Part shown: positions 9,239-18,559 of the stretch, piece by piece
Layout of the letters: the number at the start of each line of letters is the position of its first letter
Numbering within the stretch: the stretch's first letter is position 1
Source of the DNA: Psychrobacter cibarius
GTDB lineage: Bacteria > Pseudomonadota > Gammaproteobacteria > Pseudomonadales > Moraxellaceae
Length of the DNA stretch: 64,000 nt
Assembly (NCBI GenBank): GCA_030686115.1
Contig: CP131612.1
Span: 3,038,001-3,102,000, forward strand
Direction: 5' to 3'
Notes under the pieces: model-generated
The model's database searches: none
What the model saw: only the letters and a program-made list of their open reading frames with translations
Told to the model about the DNA's origin: nothing
Position numbers and translations under genes: made by a program

Positions 9239-9862
9239 ATGATAAATACTGTTATGAAGAATAGCGCAAAAGCCCTGCTTATCAGTTCAGCACTGGCACT
9301 CACTACTGTTGCAGGTGCGGCATTACCTAATCAATGGCAATTAGACGACTCGCACACCCGTGTGGGGTTTTCTGTCAATCACTTAGGATTTTCGACCACC
9401 ATGGGTCATTTTAACGACGTCAAAGGGGTCGTAAATTACGATGTTAAAGCACCCAGTAAAACCAATATGAGCTTCACCATTGCAACCGATAGCATTGACA
9501 CCAATTGGGATGCACGTGATGAGCATTTAAAAAAGGCTGAATTTTTTAACGTCGCCAAATATCCAACCATGACCTTTAAATCAACCAACGTAAAATTTAT
9601 AAATCCGCAACAAGCCAAGGTCACAGGTGACTTTACTATGTTAGGTCAAACCAAACCATTAACTTTGGATGTGACTTTGAATAAAATCGCCAACAGTCCT
9701 CTTACCAAAGAGCCAGTTATTGGCTTCCGTGCAACGGGTAATATTGATCGCGCAGCCTATGGTATGACAGCTTTCGCAGATGGCATTACCACCAGTGTCC
9801 CGATCCAAATCGATGGTGAGTTGATAGAGAAAAAAGCGCAAACCAACAAAAAATCTAAATAA
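9239..9862 (+). CDS. YceI-family periplasmic protein
   Basis: 207 residues with a signal peptide of about 27 residues (LISSALALTTVAGAA). The mature part is a YceI lipocalin-like beta barrel: it opens with WQLDDSHTRVGFSVNHLG and contains the typical SMTF-type strands (DEHLKKAEFFNVAKYPTMTF). YceI proteins bind polyprenyl lipids and are secreted to the periplasm. AAGGA at 9227-9231 supports the ATG at 9239. It is transcribed alone, with a terminator at 9911-9942. Confidence 0.88.
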   Translation: MINTVMKNSAKALLISSALALTTVAGAALPNQWQLDDSHTRVGFSVNHLGFSTTMGHFNDVKGVVNYDVKAPSKTNMSFTIATDSIDTNWDARDEHLKKAEFFNVAKYPTMTFKSTNVKFINPQQAKVTGDFTMLGQTKPLTLDVTLNKIANSPLTKEPVIGFRATGNIDRAAYGMTAFADGITTSVPIQIDGELIEKKAQTNKKSK

Positions 9863-9908
9863 GTCTAATTTTAGCCAAGCACAAATCGCCCCCTCCTCTA
9901 CGTACTCT

Positions 9909-9942
9909 AAAAAAAGCAGCCATCATAATGGCTGCTTTTTTG
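9909..9942 (+). terminator. Terminator after the YceI gene
   Basis: Stem AGCAGCCAT (9915-9923) with ATGGCTGCT (9928-9936), loop CATA, flanked by A and T runs. The same stem recurs at 11220-11241 beyond the next gene. Confidence 0.9.
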
Positions 9943-10089
9943 ACAATAATGAATCAACTCACTCGACATTTATATATATTCAATAAATCGCATAAATACT
10001 TTCCATTTGCTTGTTAACCTCAGTTTTTATTGTTATATTCATATATACGGATTTACGAATATAAAGCATAACGCTGAGGGAGCAGAAAG

Positions 10090-11178
10090 ATGGATACAGT
10101 ACAGGTAGACTTTGCCGAGATAAATAAAGACTGGGATAAAAACATCGCTGATTATCACTTTGATATTTATCACTTATCTGGTTGGATTGCTGCGTCAGCT
10201 ATTGTCGATAAAGGCACTCCTCAAGGAGTGATTGCCACTTATAACAATAAAAAGATCTTTTTGCCTCTCATTATAAGAGAACTCGACTCAGAGCATTGGG
10301 ATGCGACTTCTACTTATGGTTACGGCGGTCCTGTCATGGATAAGTCTCTCACTGATGCCGAATTAGACATAATATTGGCAGAAGTAAGGGGCTTTCTCTT
10401 AGCAAAAGGCTGTGTGTCTTTATTCATGCGACTACATCCAATCATAAATAAAGAGTGGCTACCAACGGTCGGTAAAGCACTCACTCATGGATTGACATTG
10501 ATGTCTGACTTGAGTAAATCTGAAGAGGAGCACTGGAGCGAGACTCAAAATCGTCATCGTAGAGGCATTAAAAAAGCCTTAAAAATGGATGTAGTGACAA
10601 AAATTGAGCGTTTAACCAGAGAAAATGCAGTGGTATTTTCCAATATATATAAAGAAACGATGGCGCAGGTGAAGGCAGATCAGTACTACTTCTTTGATGA
10701 TGATTACTTTTTTAATTTGCTCGAAAATCTGCAAGACAGAATACTACTGATAACTGCCTATCAGGATAATAAAGCCATTGGTTCCTCTATCTACACAATC
10801 TGTAAAGAATCGGGCATTATGCAATTTCATCTCGGAGGCACGCTCAACGCTTATACCCATCTACAACCTTCCAAACTCATTACCCATGTGGCTCGTGATT
10901 GGGGCCGAACCAATCATTACAAATTACTGCATCTTGGCGGCGGCGTAGGCTCTAATCTAGATTCTTTATACGAGTATAAAAAAGGGTTTAGCTCACAAGA
11001 GTTATTATTCAAAACCTATAGACTCGTCGTTAATCCAGCAAAATACGCAGCATTAGTCGCTGATAGCTGGTTCACCGAAAATGATTTACGCTCCGACTTT
11101 TTCCCTTTATATAGAAAAGAGCCTACTAAAGAAACTATCTTGGAGACTGAACAAGCTGAAGCTTTGGCAGATATTTGA
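10090..11178 (+). CDS. FemAB/GNAT-like acyltransferase
   Basis: 362 residues, resembling the FemAB-related double-GNAT fold (Acetyltransf_6 type). Features include the N-terminal block HLSGWIAA, YGYGGPV (about 76-82), the motif RHRRGIKKALKM that matches the conserved basic segment of FemAB-like proteins, and the C-terminal LLHLGGGVGS...FKKGFS-like segment (YEYKKGFSS). Such enzymes transfer an amino acid or acyl group, often in cell-wall or polysaccharide modification; the substrate here is unknown. No signal or membrane segment. GAGGGA precedes the ATG. It is bracketed by two near-identical terminators and looks like a single-gene cassette. Confidence 0.72.
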   Translation: MDTVQVDFAEINKDWDKNIADYHFDIYHLSGWIAASAIVDKGTPQGVIATYNNKKIFLPLIIRELDSEHWDATSTYGYGGPVMDKSLTDAELDIILAEVRGFLLAKGCVSLFMRLHPIINKEWLPTVGKALTHGLTLMSDLSKSEEEHWSETQNRHRRGIKKALKMDVVTKIERLTRENAVVFSNIYKETMAQVKADQYYFFDDDYFFNLLENLQDRILLITAYQDNKAIGSSIYTICKESGIMQFHLGGTLNAYTHLQPSKLITHVARDWGRTNHYKLLHLGGGVGSNLDSLYEYKKGFSSQELLFKTYRLVVNPAKYAALVADSWFTENDLRSDFFPLYRKEPTKETILETEQAEALADI

Positions 11179-11212
11179 TCGCGTTATTTTACGATTCTAA
11201 TCATTCAAGCCA

Positions 11213-11246
11213 ATAAAAAAGCAGCCATTACGATGGCTGCTTTTTT
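11213..11246 (+). terminator. Terminator after the FemAB-like gene
   Basis: AGCAGCCAT (11220-11228) pairs with ATGGCTGCT (11233-11241), loop TACG, followed by T6. Because it has an A-tract on its left it may also end the convergent lipoprotein gene. Confidence 0.9.
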
Positions 11247-11287
11247 GATGCTAATTGTCTTTCATTTCGGTAGACAATGGGCTTACT

Positions 11288-11722
11288 TTACTTGGTTTTG
11301 ACGATATGCCAAACGCCCAGTTTATTGTCACCATCTTTATCGCCCACCTTTGTATCATTAGCATAGAAATATAACGGTTTACCATTTACCGCCCATTGAT
11401 ACTTGCCATCTTCACGTTGAAATGCTGCAAACTGCCCTGATGCTTTGGCATTACTCGGTGCCATAAATGCGGGCCAAGCAATTAGACAGGCACTACCACA
11501 CTCTGATTTGTTCATCCCATCTTTGTCAAAGGTATATAAAGTCATGTGATTGCTTGCATCGACTAACATGCCGTTTTTACTCGCGACTGGCGCGGTATTT
11601 TTATTGGTGGCTTGTACATCATGCATGCCAGAATCATCATTGCCGAATACATTGTTTAATGTAGTACAACCAGTAAGCGTTAAAACACCGGTGAGAGCCG
11701 ATAATATAAGCATACGTTTCAT
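11288..11722 (-). CDS. Small lipoprotein with COG4315-type repeats
   Basis: 144 residues. The start is the ATG at 11722, preceded by AAGGAAG; a longer in-frame extension upstream is rich in His-Asn repeats and lacks support. A lipoprotein signal peptide ends in the lipobox LTGC (Cys at about 20). The mature part matches the secreted-repeat lipoprotein family (COG4315, PF03640), with the two halves YTFDKDG and KPLYFYANDTKVGD. Cys residues in SECGSACLIAWPAF probably pair. Envelope location is clear; biochemical role is unknown. Confidence 0.82.
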   Translation of the reverse strand: MKRMLILSALTGVLTLTGCTTLNNVFGNDDSGMHDVQATNKNTAPVASKNGMLVDASNHMTLYTFDKDGMNKSECGSACLIAWPAFMAPSNAKASGQFAAFQREDGKYQWAVNGKPLYFYANDTKVGDKDGDNKLGVWHIVKTK

Positions 11723-12250
11723 AATAACTTCCTTGTCATTTTGATTGTGATTATGATTGTGATCATAAATTTCAATTTGGATTTTTCTCATCGTCAGACC
11801 ATTTAAACGGCAAAAAAACCTATCGCTGACTTTGAGCAGTTTTAATATAGCATATGCAACAGCGCAGTCGTTTCTATCCATATATAAATTTACAAAAGCT
11901 TATGTATTTACAAATTGGTTAAACTGGCATAGCCATTACTATCAAGCGCCATAGCCATTCATTGACAAAACTCACCTATCTACTTACGCATTTGCCGTCA
12001 TATTGGTTATCATTTTTCGTAGAATACCCTATACAGCTTAAGAATTACTACACAATGATAAATATGACCCTTGCGGCTTCATATGCATATTGAACTTGAC
12101 GTCCTTTGCACGCATATCAATAGTTATAAATGGCTTAGAACAACATCCATTAGGACAAAAATTTTTAACATAAGATTTTTAGAGCAAAACATTTAACAAA
12201 TACACCGAGCATGACCTGCTGTAACTGCTATTAAGGATATAACAACGACA
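11723..12250. other. Gene-free stretch of 528 bases
   Basis: Between the divergent lipoprotein and FAD-oxidoreductase genes. Around 11736-11765 there is a short imperfect repeat of GATTGTGAT/GATTATGAT. The rest is AT-rich with no recognisable gene, RNA or operator. Confidence 0.45.
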
Positions 12251-13867
12251 ATGACTCACTCTTTCATTAAAAACCCAGTGAAAAACCAAGCGCACTCTGC
12301 CAAACGCGTCGGTATTCTTGGTGGCGGTACGGCAGGAGCAACCATTGCTATTCGCCTTGCGGCATTGGGGCTTGAAACTTATGTATTTGAAAAAAACAAA
12401 TCGCTGATTGATGGTCCACCGATGTGTCACTTGCATGCTGGCGGCAATCTATACCGTGAAATCCCTGATGAAGATTGTGTGTCTCTCCTCAAACAATGTA
12501 TTGATATATTGCGCCTTTATCCTTATACCATCGATGTTCGCCCAACAGTATTTGCTGTGCCAACCCGCGATGAAGGCTTGCCAGAAGACTTGCTACCACG
12601 TCTTGATATCTTGACTGATGCGTATCGTAAGCTTATCGCCGAAGATGCTAATAACAAAGTGTTGGGCGAACCTGAAAACTATTATCAGCTTTATAGCCAT
12701 GAGCAACTCATTGCGCTGTCAGAACGTGAACAAGTCACTGTGCCGCGGTCAGTTGATGAATGGATGATACCAGTCGCTAAGTATTTGGACTTGAATAAAG
12801 TCAAGTTTCCACTGATTGTCGTGCAAGAGTACGGCTGGAATATTTTTCGCTTGGCGGCCTCTGCGCAATTGGCATTAGCAGATTATGAGCATGCACACGT
12901 CTTTACCGATACACAGGTTAAGCAAGTCATGCCTGTTGATTGTGAAAACTGCTCAAACGCAGACCACCACGTCACTAAATGGCGTATTGATTATCAACGA
13001 GCTGCCAGCTCTGAAACTCAGCTTACAACCAAATTTGCAACTGAAAATACAACTGAATCTATCGAAGTGGATTATTTAATCAACGCTTGCGGTTTTCGTA
13101 CGGGCGTCATCGACGATATGGTCGGGGTCAAAGTCACGCGTATGGTCGAGTTTAAATCGTCTTATATCACCCACTGGGATGATACTGGCGGACAGATACC
13201 AGAGATTATCGTTTATGGCAGTCGCGGCACACCTGAAGGCATGGCACAACTCACGCCTTACCCCGGTGGTTATTTTCAAATACATGGCATGAGCAAATTT
13301 ATCACGCTATTCGATGATGGATTGGTGGCCTCTAGCAAAGACAGCGCCCAACCTAAGCTGCCGCCGCAGTATGTGCACTATATCGAAGATGGCTGGGATA
13401 AGGCACCGTTACAAGCGCGTAGTCAGCAAGCGATTGATTATGTAGCGGAGTTTGTACCGACCTTCCATAGCGCACGTACGGTCGGTAACGCGCTATATGG
13501 TGGGCAGCAAATACCCGGTCAAGACGATACGCTGCGAGTGGCTGATGTCAGCTTATACTCTAATATTCGCTATGCTCGAGCGGAAAACGTCAAAGCATCC
13601 TCGACTTTGATTGCTGCCGACCAAATCGTTGATGAATTGACTGAACTTGGCTTAATCGATCATGACACGCCAGCCAACCGCAATCGTTATGCTCATAATT
13701 GGTCGTATTTGACAAAACACGATAGCATGGCGATTGATGAAGTCGCGCGTACACTGGCTGAGCAACGAGGCTTTCCATTGGCAATGGCTGATGTGAATCA
13801 CGGTATTGGCGAGACAACTTTAAAGGGTTTCAACACGGTTAATGATGCAGGTGCTACTGAGATATAA
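12251..13867 (+). CDS. FAD-dependent oxidoreductase, function unknown
   Basis: 538 residues. The N-terminal Rossmann motif GILGGGTAGATIAIRLA (about 24-40) followed by an acidic strand end (VFEKN) shows dinucleotide (FAD) binding of the DAO/GR2 superfamily. A second conserved area, VDYLINACGFRTG, matches the FAD-site loop typical of this superfamily. No transmembrane segment. Overall pattern recalls malate:quinone-oxidoreductase-like and related flavoproteins, but no assignment is safe. AAGGA lies 13 bases before the ATG, slightly far. A terminator follows; no partner genes are adjacent. Confidence 0.75.
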   Translation: MTHSFIKNPVKNQAHSAKRVGILGGGTAGATIAIRLAALGLETYVFEKNKSLIDGPPMCHLHAGGNLYREIPDEDCVSLLKQCIDILRLYPYTIDVRPTVFAVPTRDEGLPEDLLPRLDILTDAYRKLIAEDANNKVLGEPENYYQLYSHEQLIALSEREQVTVPRSVDEWMIPVAKYLDLNKVKFPLIVVQEYGWNIFRLAASAQLALADYEHAHVFTDTQVKQVMPVDCENCSNADHHVTKWRIDYQRAASSETQLTTKFATENTTESIEVDYLINACGFRTGVIDDMVGVKVTRMVEFKSSYITHWDDTGGQIPEIIVYGSRGTPEGMAQLTPYPGGYFQIHGMSKFITLFDDGLVASSKDSAQPKLPPQYVHYIEDGWDKAPLQARSQQAIDYVAEFVPTFHSARTVGNALYGGQQIPGQDDTLRVADVSLYSNIRYARAENVKASSTLIAADQIVDELTELGLIDHDTPANRNRYAHNWSYLTKHDSMAIDEVARTLAEQRGFPLAMADVNHGIGETTLKGFNTVNDAGATEI

Positions 13868-13892
13868 AAAGCGTTCTATTAAAAATTGAACA

Positions 13893-13938
13893 AAAAAAGG
13901 AGAGAATGGCTAATGATCAGCCCTTCTCTCCTTTTTTA
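13893..13938 (+). terminator. Terminator after the FAD oxidoreductase
   Basis: AAGGAGAGAA (13897-13906) pairs with TTCTCTCCTT (13924-13933) and a T run follows. The A-tract on the left makes it usable for the convergent LOG gene too. Confidence 0.85.
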
Positions 13939-14004
13939 TAGATGAAATATTTATATATAAAAGCATTTACAGATCAAAGCATTTATAAATAAGAATATGT
14001 ACTC

Positions 14005-14682
14005 TTAATTACCAGCCATTTTTTCGGTATCGACTGCATCGTCTATTTTTACGACTGTTTTTAATAGCTCAATGGCTTCATTAATCGTGTTACATACCAC
14101 CAAACGCTCCAGATCTTCTTGCTTCATAAAACCTTGGTCAGCCGTATATTTTAAGTGCTCGATCATACGATCATAGAAACCATTGATATTCAAAATAATC
14201 ATCGGTTTTTCATGTTGATAGAGCTGACGCCACGTGGCGATTTCCATAATTTCCTCTAAGGTACCAAGCCCGCCCGGCAAGGTAATAAAGGCATCCGCAT
14301 ACTCTGCCATCACGGTTTTACGGGTATGCATGGTATCGGTCAAATGCAAGCGAGTCAGCTGCTCATGAGCAATCTCATGTTTGAGCATAAAGGTTGGAAT
14401 CACACCGACCGCTTGCGCGCCGCCTTGAATCACCTCATCTGCAACGGCACCCATCAGCCCGATGCTCGCGCCGCCGTAGACCAAACCCATGCCATTGTCA
14501 GCAAGCGCACTACCCAACTCGCGGGCTGCCTGCTCATAGACTTCATTATTGCCCAAACGCGAACCACAATAAACCGCTACCAACGGCATCGTTAACGTTG
14601 ATTTATCCACTGCTTTTTCAATATTGGTAATGTCTTGACTGGTAATGACTTCATAAGTGTCATTGTTAATTTTCATTTGCAT
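14005..14682 (-). CDS. LOG-family nucleotide 5'-monophosphate phosphoribohydrolase
   Basis: 225 residues of the Lonely Guy (TIGR00730) family. The signature PGGLGTLEE is at 136-144, and GGASIGLMG (70-78) forms the other part of the active site; the fold begins at AVYCGSR (about 36-42). Bacterial LOG proteins split the N-glycosidic bond of AMP or cytokinin nucleotides. The 30 residues before the core are unconserved; the ATG used has AAGGAAG just upstream, and an ATG two codons later is an alternative. Monocistronic. Confidence 0.9.
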   Translation of the reverse strand: MQMKINNDTYEVITSQDITNIEKAVDKSTLTMPLVAVYCGSRLGNNEVYEQAARELGSALADNGMGLVYGGASIGLMGAVADEVIQGGAQAVGVIPTFMLKHEIAHEQLTRLHLTDTMHTRKTVMAEYADAFITLPGGLGTLEEIMEIATWRQLYQHEKPMIILNINGFYDRMIEHLKYTADQGFMKQEDLERLVVCNTINEAIELLKTVVKIDDAVDTEKMAGN

Positions 14683-14968
14683 ATAGCTTCCTTAATTTTT
14701 ATATCGATTGTTTTTGTTAAATACTCGTTAAAACCCTCATGGATAATACCACCCCAGATAAATAGCATAGAACTTGAAAGTCACAATTGAACGCCTTGCT
14801 TACCAGCATTTATCTTAACATAAGCGATGCTATCAGGTGGTTATCAGCTAATTTAAGCGGTTTATCACTACGTAATGACTACATTTTAAGAGCAAATTAT
14901 TGATAAATAATTGCAAATAAATAGCCAATCCACACCGCATACAACCCTAACAATATGAAGGTTACAGC

Positions 14969-15856
14969 ATGGAAAATAAACAGTATCAGACGGATATTTA
15001 TTCACTGAGTATCATGACTGAGCGCAATCAGGCATTGGCAGCGACTGTCTATCGCCCTAAAAATGAGGTAAAAAAAGCGGTTATGATCGCGCCAGCAACG
15101 GGTATCAAGCGCCAGTTTTATCACAATTTTGCCACTCACTTAGCAGAAAATGGCTTTGGTGTACTAACCTTTGACAATGAAGGCATCGGTGAATCGCTGT
15201 CGTCTGCATTGGCTAAATGCGATGCATCGCTGATTAGCTGGGGTCGCCATGATATGCCAGCCGTCCTTGATGCGTTGCAAGATGAATTTGCCGACGCCAC
15301 TTATCATTTAATTGGTCATAGTGCAGGCGGTCAGCTGATAGGTTTGATGCCAAATTATAGTGCGCTCGCTTCAGTATTCAATGTCGCCTGCTCATCAGGT
15401 CGTATTAAAAATATGAGCATGCCTTATAAACTCAAAGCGATAGGGTTTATGGATGCCTTTATTCCACTCGCCAACTTGGCGTTAGGGTACACGCCGTCAG
15501 ATAAAATTGGTATGGGCGAACCGCTACCACGGGGCGTGTCTCGGCAGTGGCGCGAATGGTGTAATGGCGCAGGCTATATCAAAACAGCCTTTGGCAAAAT
15601 TATACAAACGCACTTTTATGATGACATTACTATGCCATCATTATGGCTGGGGTTTAGTGATGATGACATTGCCAATAGCAAAAATATGGATGATATGATT
15701 CGTGTTTTTACTAAAATGCCAGTCGAAAAGCAGTTTTTAGATCCCAAAGACTTTGGTCTAAACAGTATCGGTCATATGCGCTATTTTATTAGCAGAACCA
15801 ATGCTAAAGCCCCACAGCTTTGGCAAATGGCGGTTGATTGGCTAGCTAAGCAGTAA
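14969..15856 (+). CDS. Alpha/beta hydrolase (COG4757-like)
   Basis: 295 residues. The nucleophile elbow is LIGHSAGG with Ser118, a canonical GxSxG; upstream are PATGIKRQFY, an oxyanion segment, and FDNEGIGES. The acid residue is likely in GFSDDDIANS and the His in NSIGHMRYF near the C-terminus. This arrangement is that of the COG4757 predicted alpha/beta hydrolases. No signal peptide, so cytoplasmic. Substrate unknown. It is not closely similar to the hydrolase at 3781-4740. Confidence 0.8.
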   Translation: MENKQYQTDIYSLSIMTERNQALAATVYRPKNEVKKAVMIAPATGIKRQFYHNFATHLAENGFGVLTFDNEGIGESLSSALAKCDASLISWGRHDMPAVLDALQDEFADATYHLIGHSAGGQLIGLMPNYSALASVFNVACSSGRIKNMSMPYKLKAIGFMDAFIPLANLALGYTPSDKIGMGEPLPRGVSRQWREWCNGAGYIKTAFGKIIQTHFYDDITMPSLWLGFSDDDIANSKNMDDMIRVFTKMPVEKQFLDPKDFGLNSIGHMRYFISRTNAKAPQLWQMAVDWLAKQ

Positions 15857-15895
15857 TAAGTTCTGTTTAGTTAACCTATTCAAGTGCAATTCTAT

Positions 15896-16582
15896 TTAGG
15901 GCGTATTTTTTGCTGCCTGTTCTGCTTTGACACGCTTGGTTAAGGCAGAATAAAGCGACGGCTGCATGTTATGGATATTACCCAGCATCCATTTTACGTA
16001 GCTGATTGGCACGTCTTTAATCAGCGTGCCCTTATGTTTGCCAAAGGGCATTTTGCTCACTGGATTGGCTTTATTAGCGATAGCATGGACAGCAGCAAAA
16101 TCCGTCGATGCAATGGCTAGGCGCTCACAACACGCCCGATAAAGCAGATAACACATACGCGCATCACCCAGCGCATCATGAGCGGCAATCGTCATCCTAC
16201 TTGCTTCCTCTTTGCCTAATAATTGCTCGATACATTTGGACTGACCATAAGCACTCCACTCTGGAAAAGCCACACGCGCCAACCGAACCGTACATATCAA
16301 CTTAGTAGATGGACTGCCAATAACCCGCCAATCAAAGCGGACATTATGACCAATCAAATACTGTGGCAACTCAAACGCCTCTAAATCAAAGCGCTCAAGA
16401 CCAGCGACATCATCATCAGTAATGCCATGAATTCTAATGACAACTGGTGATATCGAACGACCACTATTAAAGTACTTCATCCACTCAAAACCCGTCATCG
16501 CATTAATAGTCGCCACTTGAATCGGACGCGGATCACGACCTTGATCGGTTTCGGTATCGATAATCAGCGCAGTGTCAGTCAT
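15896..16582 (-). CDS. 3'-5' exonuclease, ExoX-like, with C-terminal DUF3820 domain
   Basis: 228 residues. The N-terminal DEDDh exonuclease has motif I IIDTET (Asp9, Glu11), motif II GHNVRFDWR (Asp at about 104) and motif III HDALGDA. The core from residue 1 to about 165 follows E. coli ExoX. The C-terminal part, MPFGKHKGTLIKDVP, matches DUF3820, often fused to such nucleases. Predicted role: digestion of single-stranded DNA in repair, such as mismatch repair. Convergent with the alpha/beta hydrolase upstream in the map; 40 bases separate the two stops. Confidence 0.82.
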   Translation of the reverse strand: MTDTALIIDTETDQGRDPRPIQVATINAMTGFEWMKYFNSGRSISPVVIRIHGITDDDVAGLERFDLEAFELPQYLIGHNVRFDWRVIGSPSTKLICTVRLARVAFPEWSAYGQSKCIEQLLGKEEASRMTIAAHDALGDARMCYLLYRACCERLAIASTDFAAVHAIANKANPVSKMPFGKHKGTLIKDVPISYVKWMLGNIHNMQPSLYSALTKRVKAEQAAKNTP

Positions 16583-16776
16583 AAAAGTTCAGCCATGGAT
16601 AACAATAATAGATAGCAACATTGGTATTTTATGTAACGTTTTAAAAATACGTAAACTTTAAAAGAAACGTTATCTTTATGGGGATAAAAACCTGAGATAA
16701 CAATGGCATACAAAGAATAGACGACTTCACTTATATAATAATAAGGGAAACTATTTAAAAAACTAAAGAGAGATAG

Positions 16777-17379
16777 ATGCCAGCAGATAGCAGTAACCCG
16801 CAATTAAAACAAAAGAAAAGGCTAACTTTTTTAAGCCGTGTACTCAGTGTGCTCATTAAAGCGGCTGTATTGTTGATGCTATTATTTGTATTTGATAGGC
16901 TCTTACCCAGTATCAGCCAACAAACTCAGTCATTTGTGATGGCAAAATGGCAACAGCTCAGCTTATTACAGCAAGAACTACCGACGGAAAACAGCTTACC
17001 CAGTCCACTTCCAGAACAACATCTAACAGATACATGGGGCGCTGCACGCAGTCAAGGTCGCAGTCATGAAGGTATCGATATCTTTGCCGCACGAGGCACA
17101 CCAATACGAGCCACGACACAAGGCATCGTCAGCAAAGTTGGTGAAAATACGTTAGGCGGTCGTGTGGTGGTCGTGGTTGGACCAGGCGGCGCAGGGCATT
17201 ATTATGCGCATTTAGAAGATTATGCAGATATTAGTCCAAACGACTGGGTTAATGCCGGCGATATCATCGGCTACGTCGGCGACAGTGGCAATGCAAAAGG
17301 TACGCCGCCACATGTGCATTACGGTATTTATATCAGCGGCAGTGCAGTGAACCCCTATCCACTTTTACAAAAAAATTAG
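16777..17379 (+). CDS. M23 family metallopeptidase (LytM domain), membrane anchored
   Basis: 200 residues. A single transmembrane helix at about 22-40 anchors it in the inner membrane, with the rest periplasmic. The LytM domain starts near residue 85; zinc ligands are His97 and Asp101 (SHEGID) and His181 (HVHYG), with His145 and His179 catalytic. Intact zinc ligands suggest an active peptidoglycan endopeptidase. AGAGAGA lies before the ATG. Its stop codon overlaps the phoR stop by 4 bases in convergent orientation. Confidence 0.88.
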   Translation: MPADSSNPQLKQKKRLTFLSRVLSVLIKAAVLLMLLFVFDRLLPSISQQTQSFVMAKWQQLSLLQQELPTENSLPSPLPEQHLTDTWGAARSQGRSHEGIDIFAARGTPIRATTQGIVSKVGENTLGGRVVVVVGPGGAGHYYAHLEDYADISPNDWVNAGDIIGYVGDSGNAKGTPPHVHYGIYISGSAVNPYPLLQKN

Positions 17380-18479
17380 GGTATCGCAGCTGATCTAATG
17401 TGGGCAGCTGGAAATACCATGCTGAACGTCGAGCCTACCCCTTCTACTGATTCAATTTGTAAATTGGCTTCATGCTGATATAAAACGTGTTTAACGATTG
17501 CCAAACCTAGCCCTGTGCCGCCAGTCGCCCGACTACGACCTTTATCAATACGATAAAAGCGCTCCGTCAACCGTGCGATATGCTCAGGTGCAATACCAAT
17601 ACCGTTGTCTTCGACGGCAAATCGGCAACCTTCTGACGTTTTTGTCCAACTAATGGCGATATTACCGCCCTTGGGCGTGTATTTGATGGCATTAATCACC
17701 AGATTAGAAAGCGCGCTATTTAGATACATCTCTGAGCCATACAGTCCGTCATAAGTATCTATCTGCAAGTGAATGGTATGCCCATACTCTTGATTGTACG
17801 CTTGCGCATCATCATAAACATGGGTCAGCAGCTTGGTCATATCAATATAACTGAGCTCATGGGTTTCTTCGATTTCGATGCGAGATAACAGCAATAAGTC
17901 ATTTACAATTCTATTCATACGCGCAGTCTGTTGGCTCATCAGCTCAAACCCGCGCTTCCAATGCGGCGGCATATCTGGCTGATCCGAAAAATTTTCTAGA
18001 TAGCCCATCATGACGGTCAACGGTGTGCGTAACTCATGCGAGACATTCGCCACAAAATCGCGGCGCATCTCCTCTAAATGATGCAAGCGCGTCACATCAT
18101 AAATAATGAGCAGCTTCTCATCGCCAAAAGGCGTGAGCTCACACTTTAGATAACGCTTGGGCGCGCGCCACGAGACAATGTGCACACCATCCTGAGCACC
18201 ATCGTTAGGGTTGGTCGTCGCCTGATAATACTGACGAAATTCAGGCGCACTAATAAAGTCAAAAATGCACTTACCTTTATCTGACAACTGTAACAACATT
18301 AAATCTTCGGCGGCCTGATTCCACCATTCGAGCCCATCATCGTCATTGAGCAAAACCACCGCATCTCGCAATGCGCGTAGTGCGCTTCTAATTTTTTTGA
18401 GTTGATCCGTTGTATTCTGCTGAGTTGCTAGCAGTGACTTATTTTGTTGGTCGCCTTGAGCCGATATTAGGGTGTTCAT
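17376..18479 (-). CDS. phoR: Phosphate-regulon sensor kinase PhoR, lacking membrane segments
   Basis: 367 residues. After a short N-terminal coil there is a PAS domain (about 28-130), the H-box [13 protein letters not shown] (phosphorylated His148), and the ATPase domain with N-box [11 protein letters not shown]1 [10 protein letters not shown] and G2 [11 protein letters not shown]. The order matches E. coli PhoR closely, but the two N-terminal transmembrane helices of PhoR are missing: an in-frame TGA lies 2 codons upstream of the ATG, and only 80 bases separate it from phoB. It should respond through partner proteins such as PhoU/PstSCAB and phosphorylate PhoB. Lies directly downstream of phoB. 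Confidence 0.9.
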   Translation of the reverse strand: MNTLISAQGDQQNKSLLATQQNTTDQLKKIRSALRALRDAVVLLNDDDGLEWWNQAAEDLMLLQLSDKGKCIFDFISAPEFRQYYQATTNPNDGAQDGVHIVSWRAPKRYLKCELTPFGDEKLLIIYDVTRLHHLEEMRRDFVANVSHELRTPLTVMMGYLENFSDQPDMPPHWKRGFELMSQQTARMNRIVNDLLLLSRIEIEETHELSYIDMTKLLTHVYDDAQAYNQEYGHTIHLQIDTYDGLYGSEMYLNSALSNLVINAIKYTPKGGNIAISWTKTSEGCRFAVEDNGIGIAPEHIARLTERFYRIDKGRSRATGGTGLGLAIVKHVLYQHEANLQIESVEGVGSTFSMVFPAAHIRSAAIP

Positions 18480-18559
18480 CCATCATCCTTATCACTATTC
18501 GCCGTTTTTCACTGTGCTGCGATTAACATGCTGCTTTTATAGCGAATAAAAACCGTCCG

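Noticed and set aside
11723..11881. Longer reading of the small lipoprotein with a His-Asn repeat N-terminus
   Set aside because: The inner ATG at 11722 has AAGGAAG and begins a clean lipoprotein signal peptide; the extension would hide it.
18480..18559. Frameshift hiding PhoR membrane segments
   Set aside because: Only 80 bases lie between phoR and phoB in any frame, too few for two helices.
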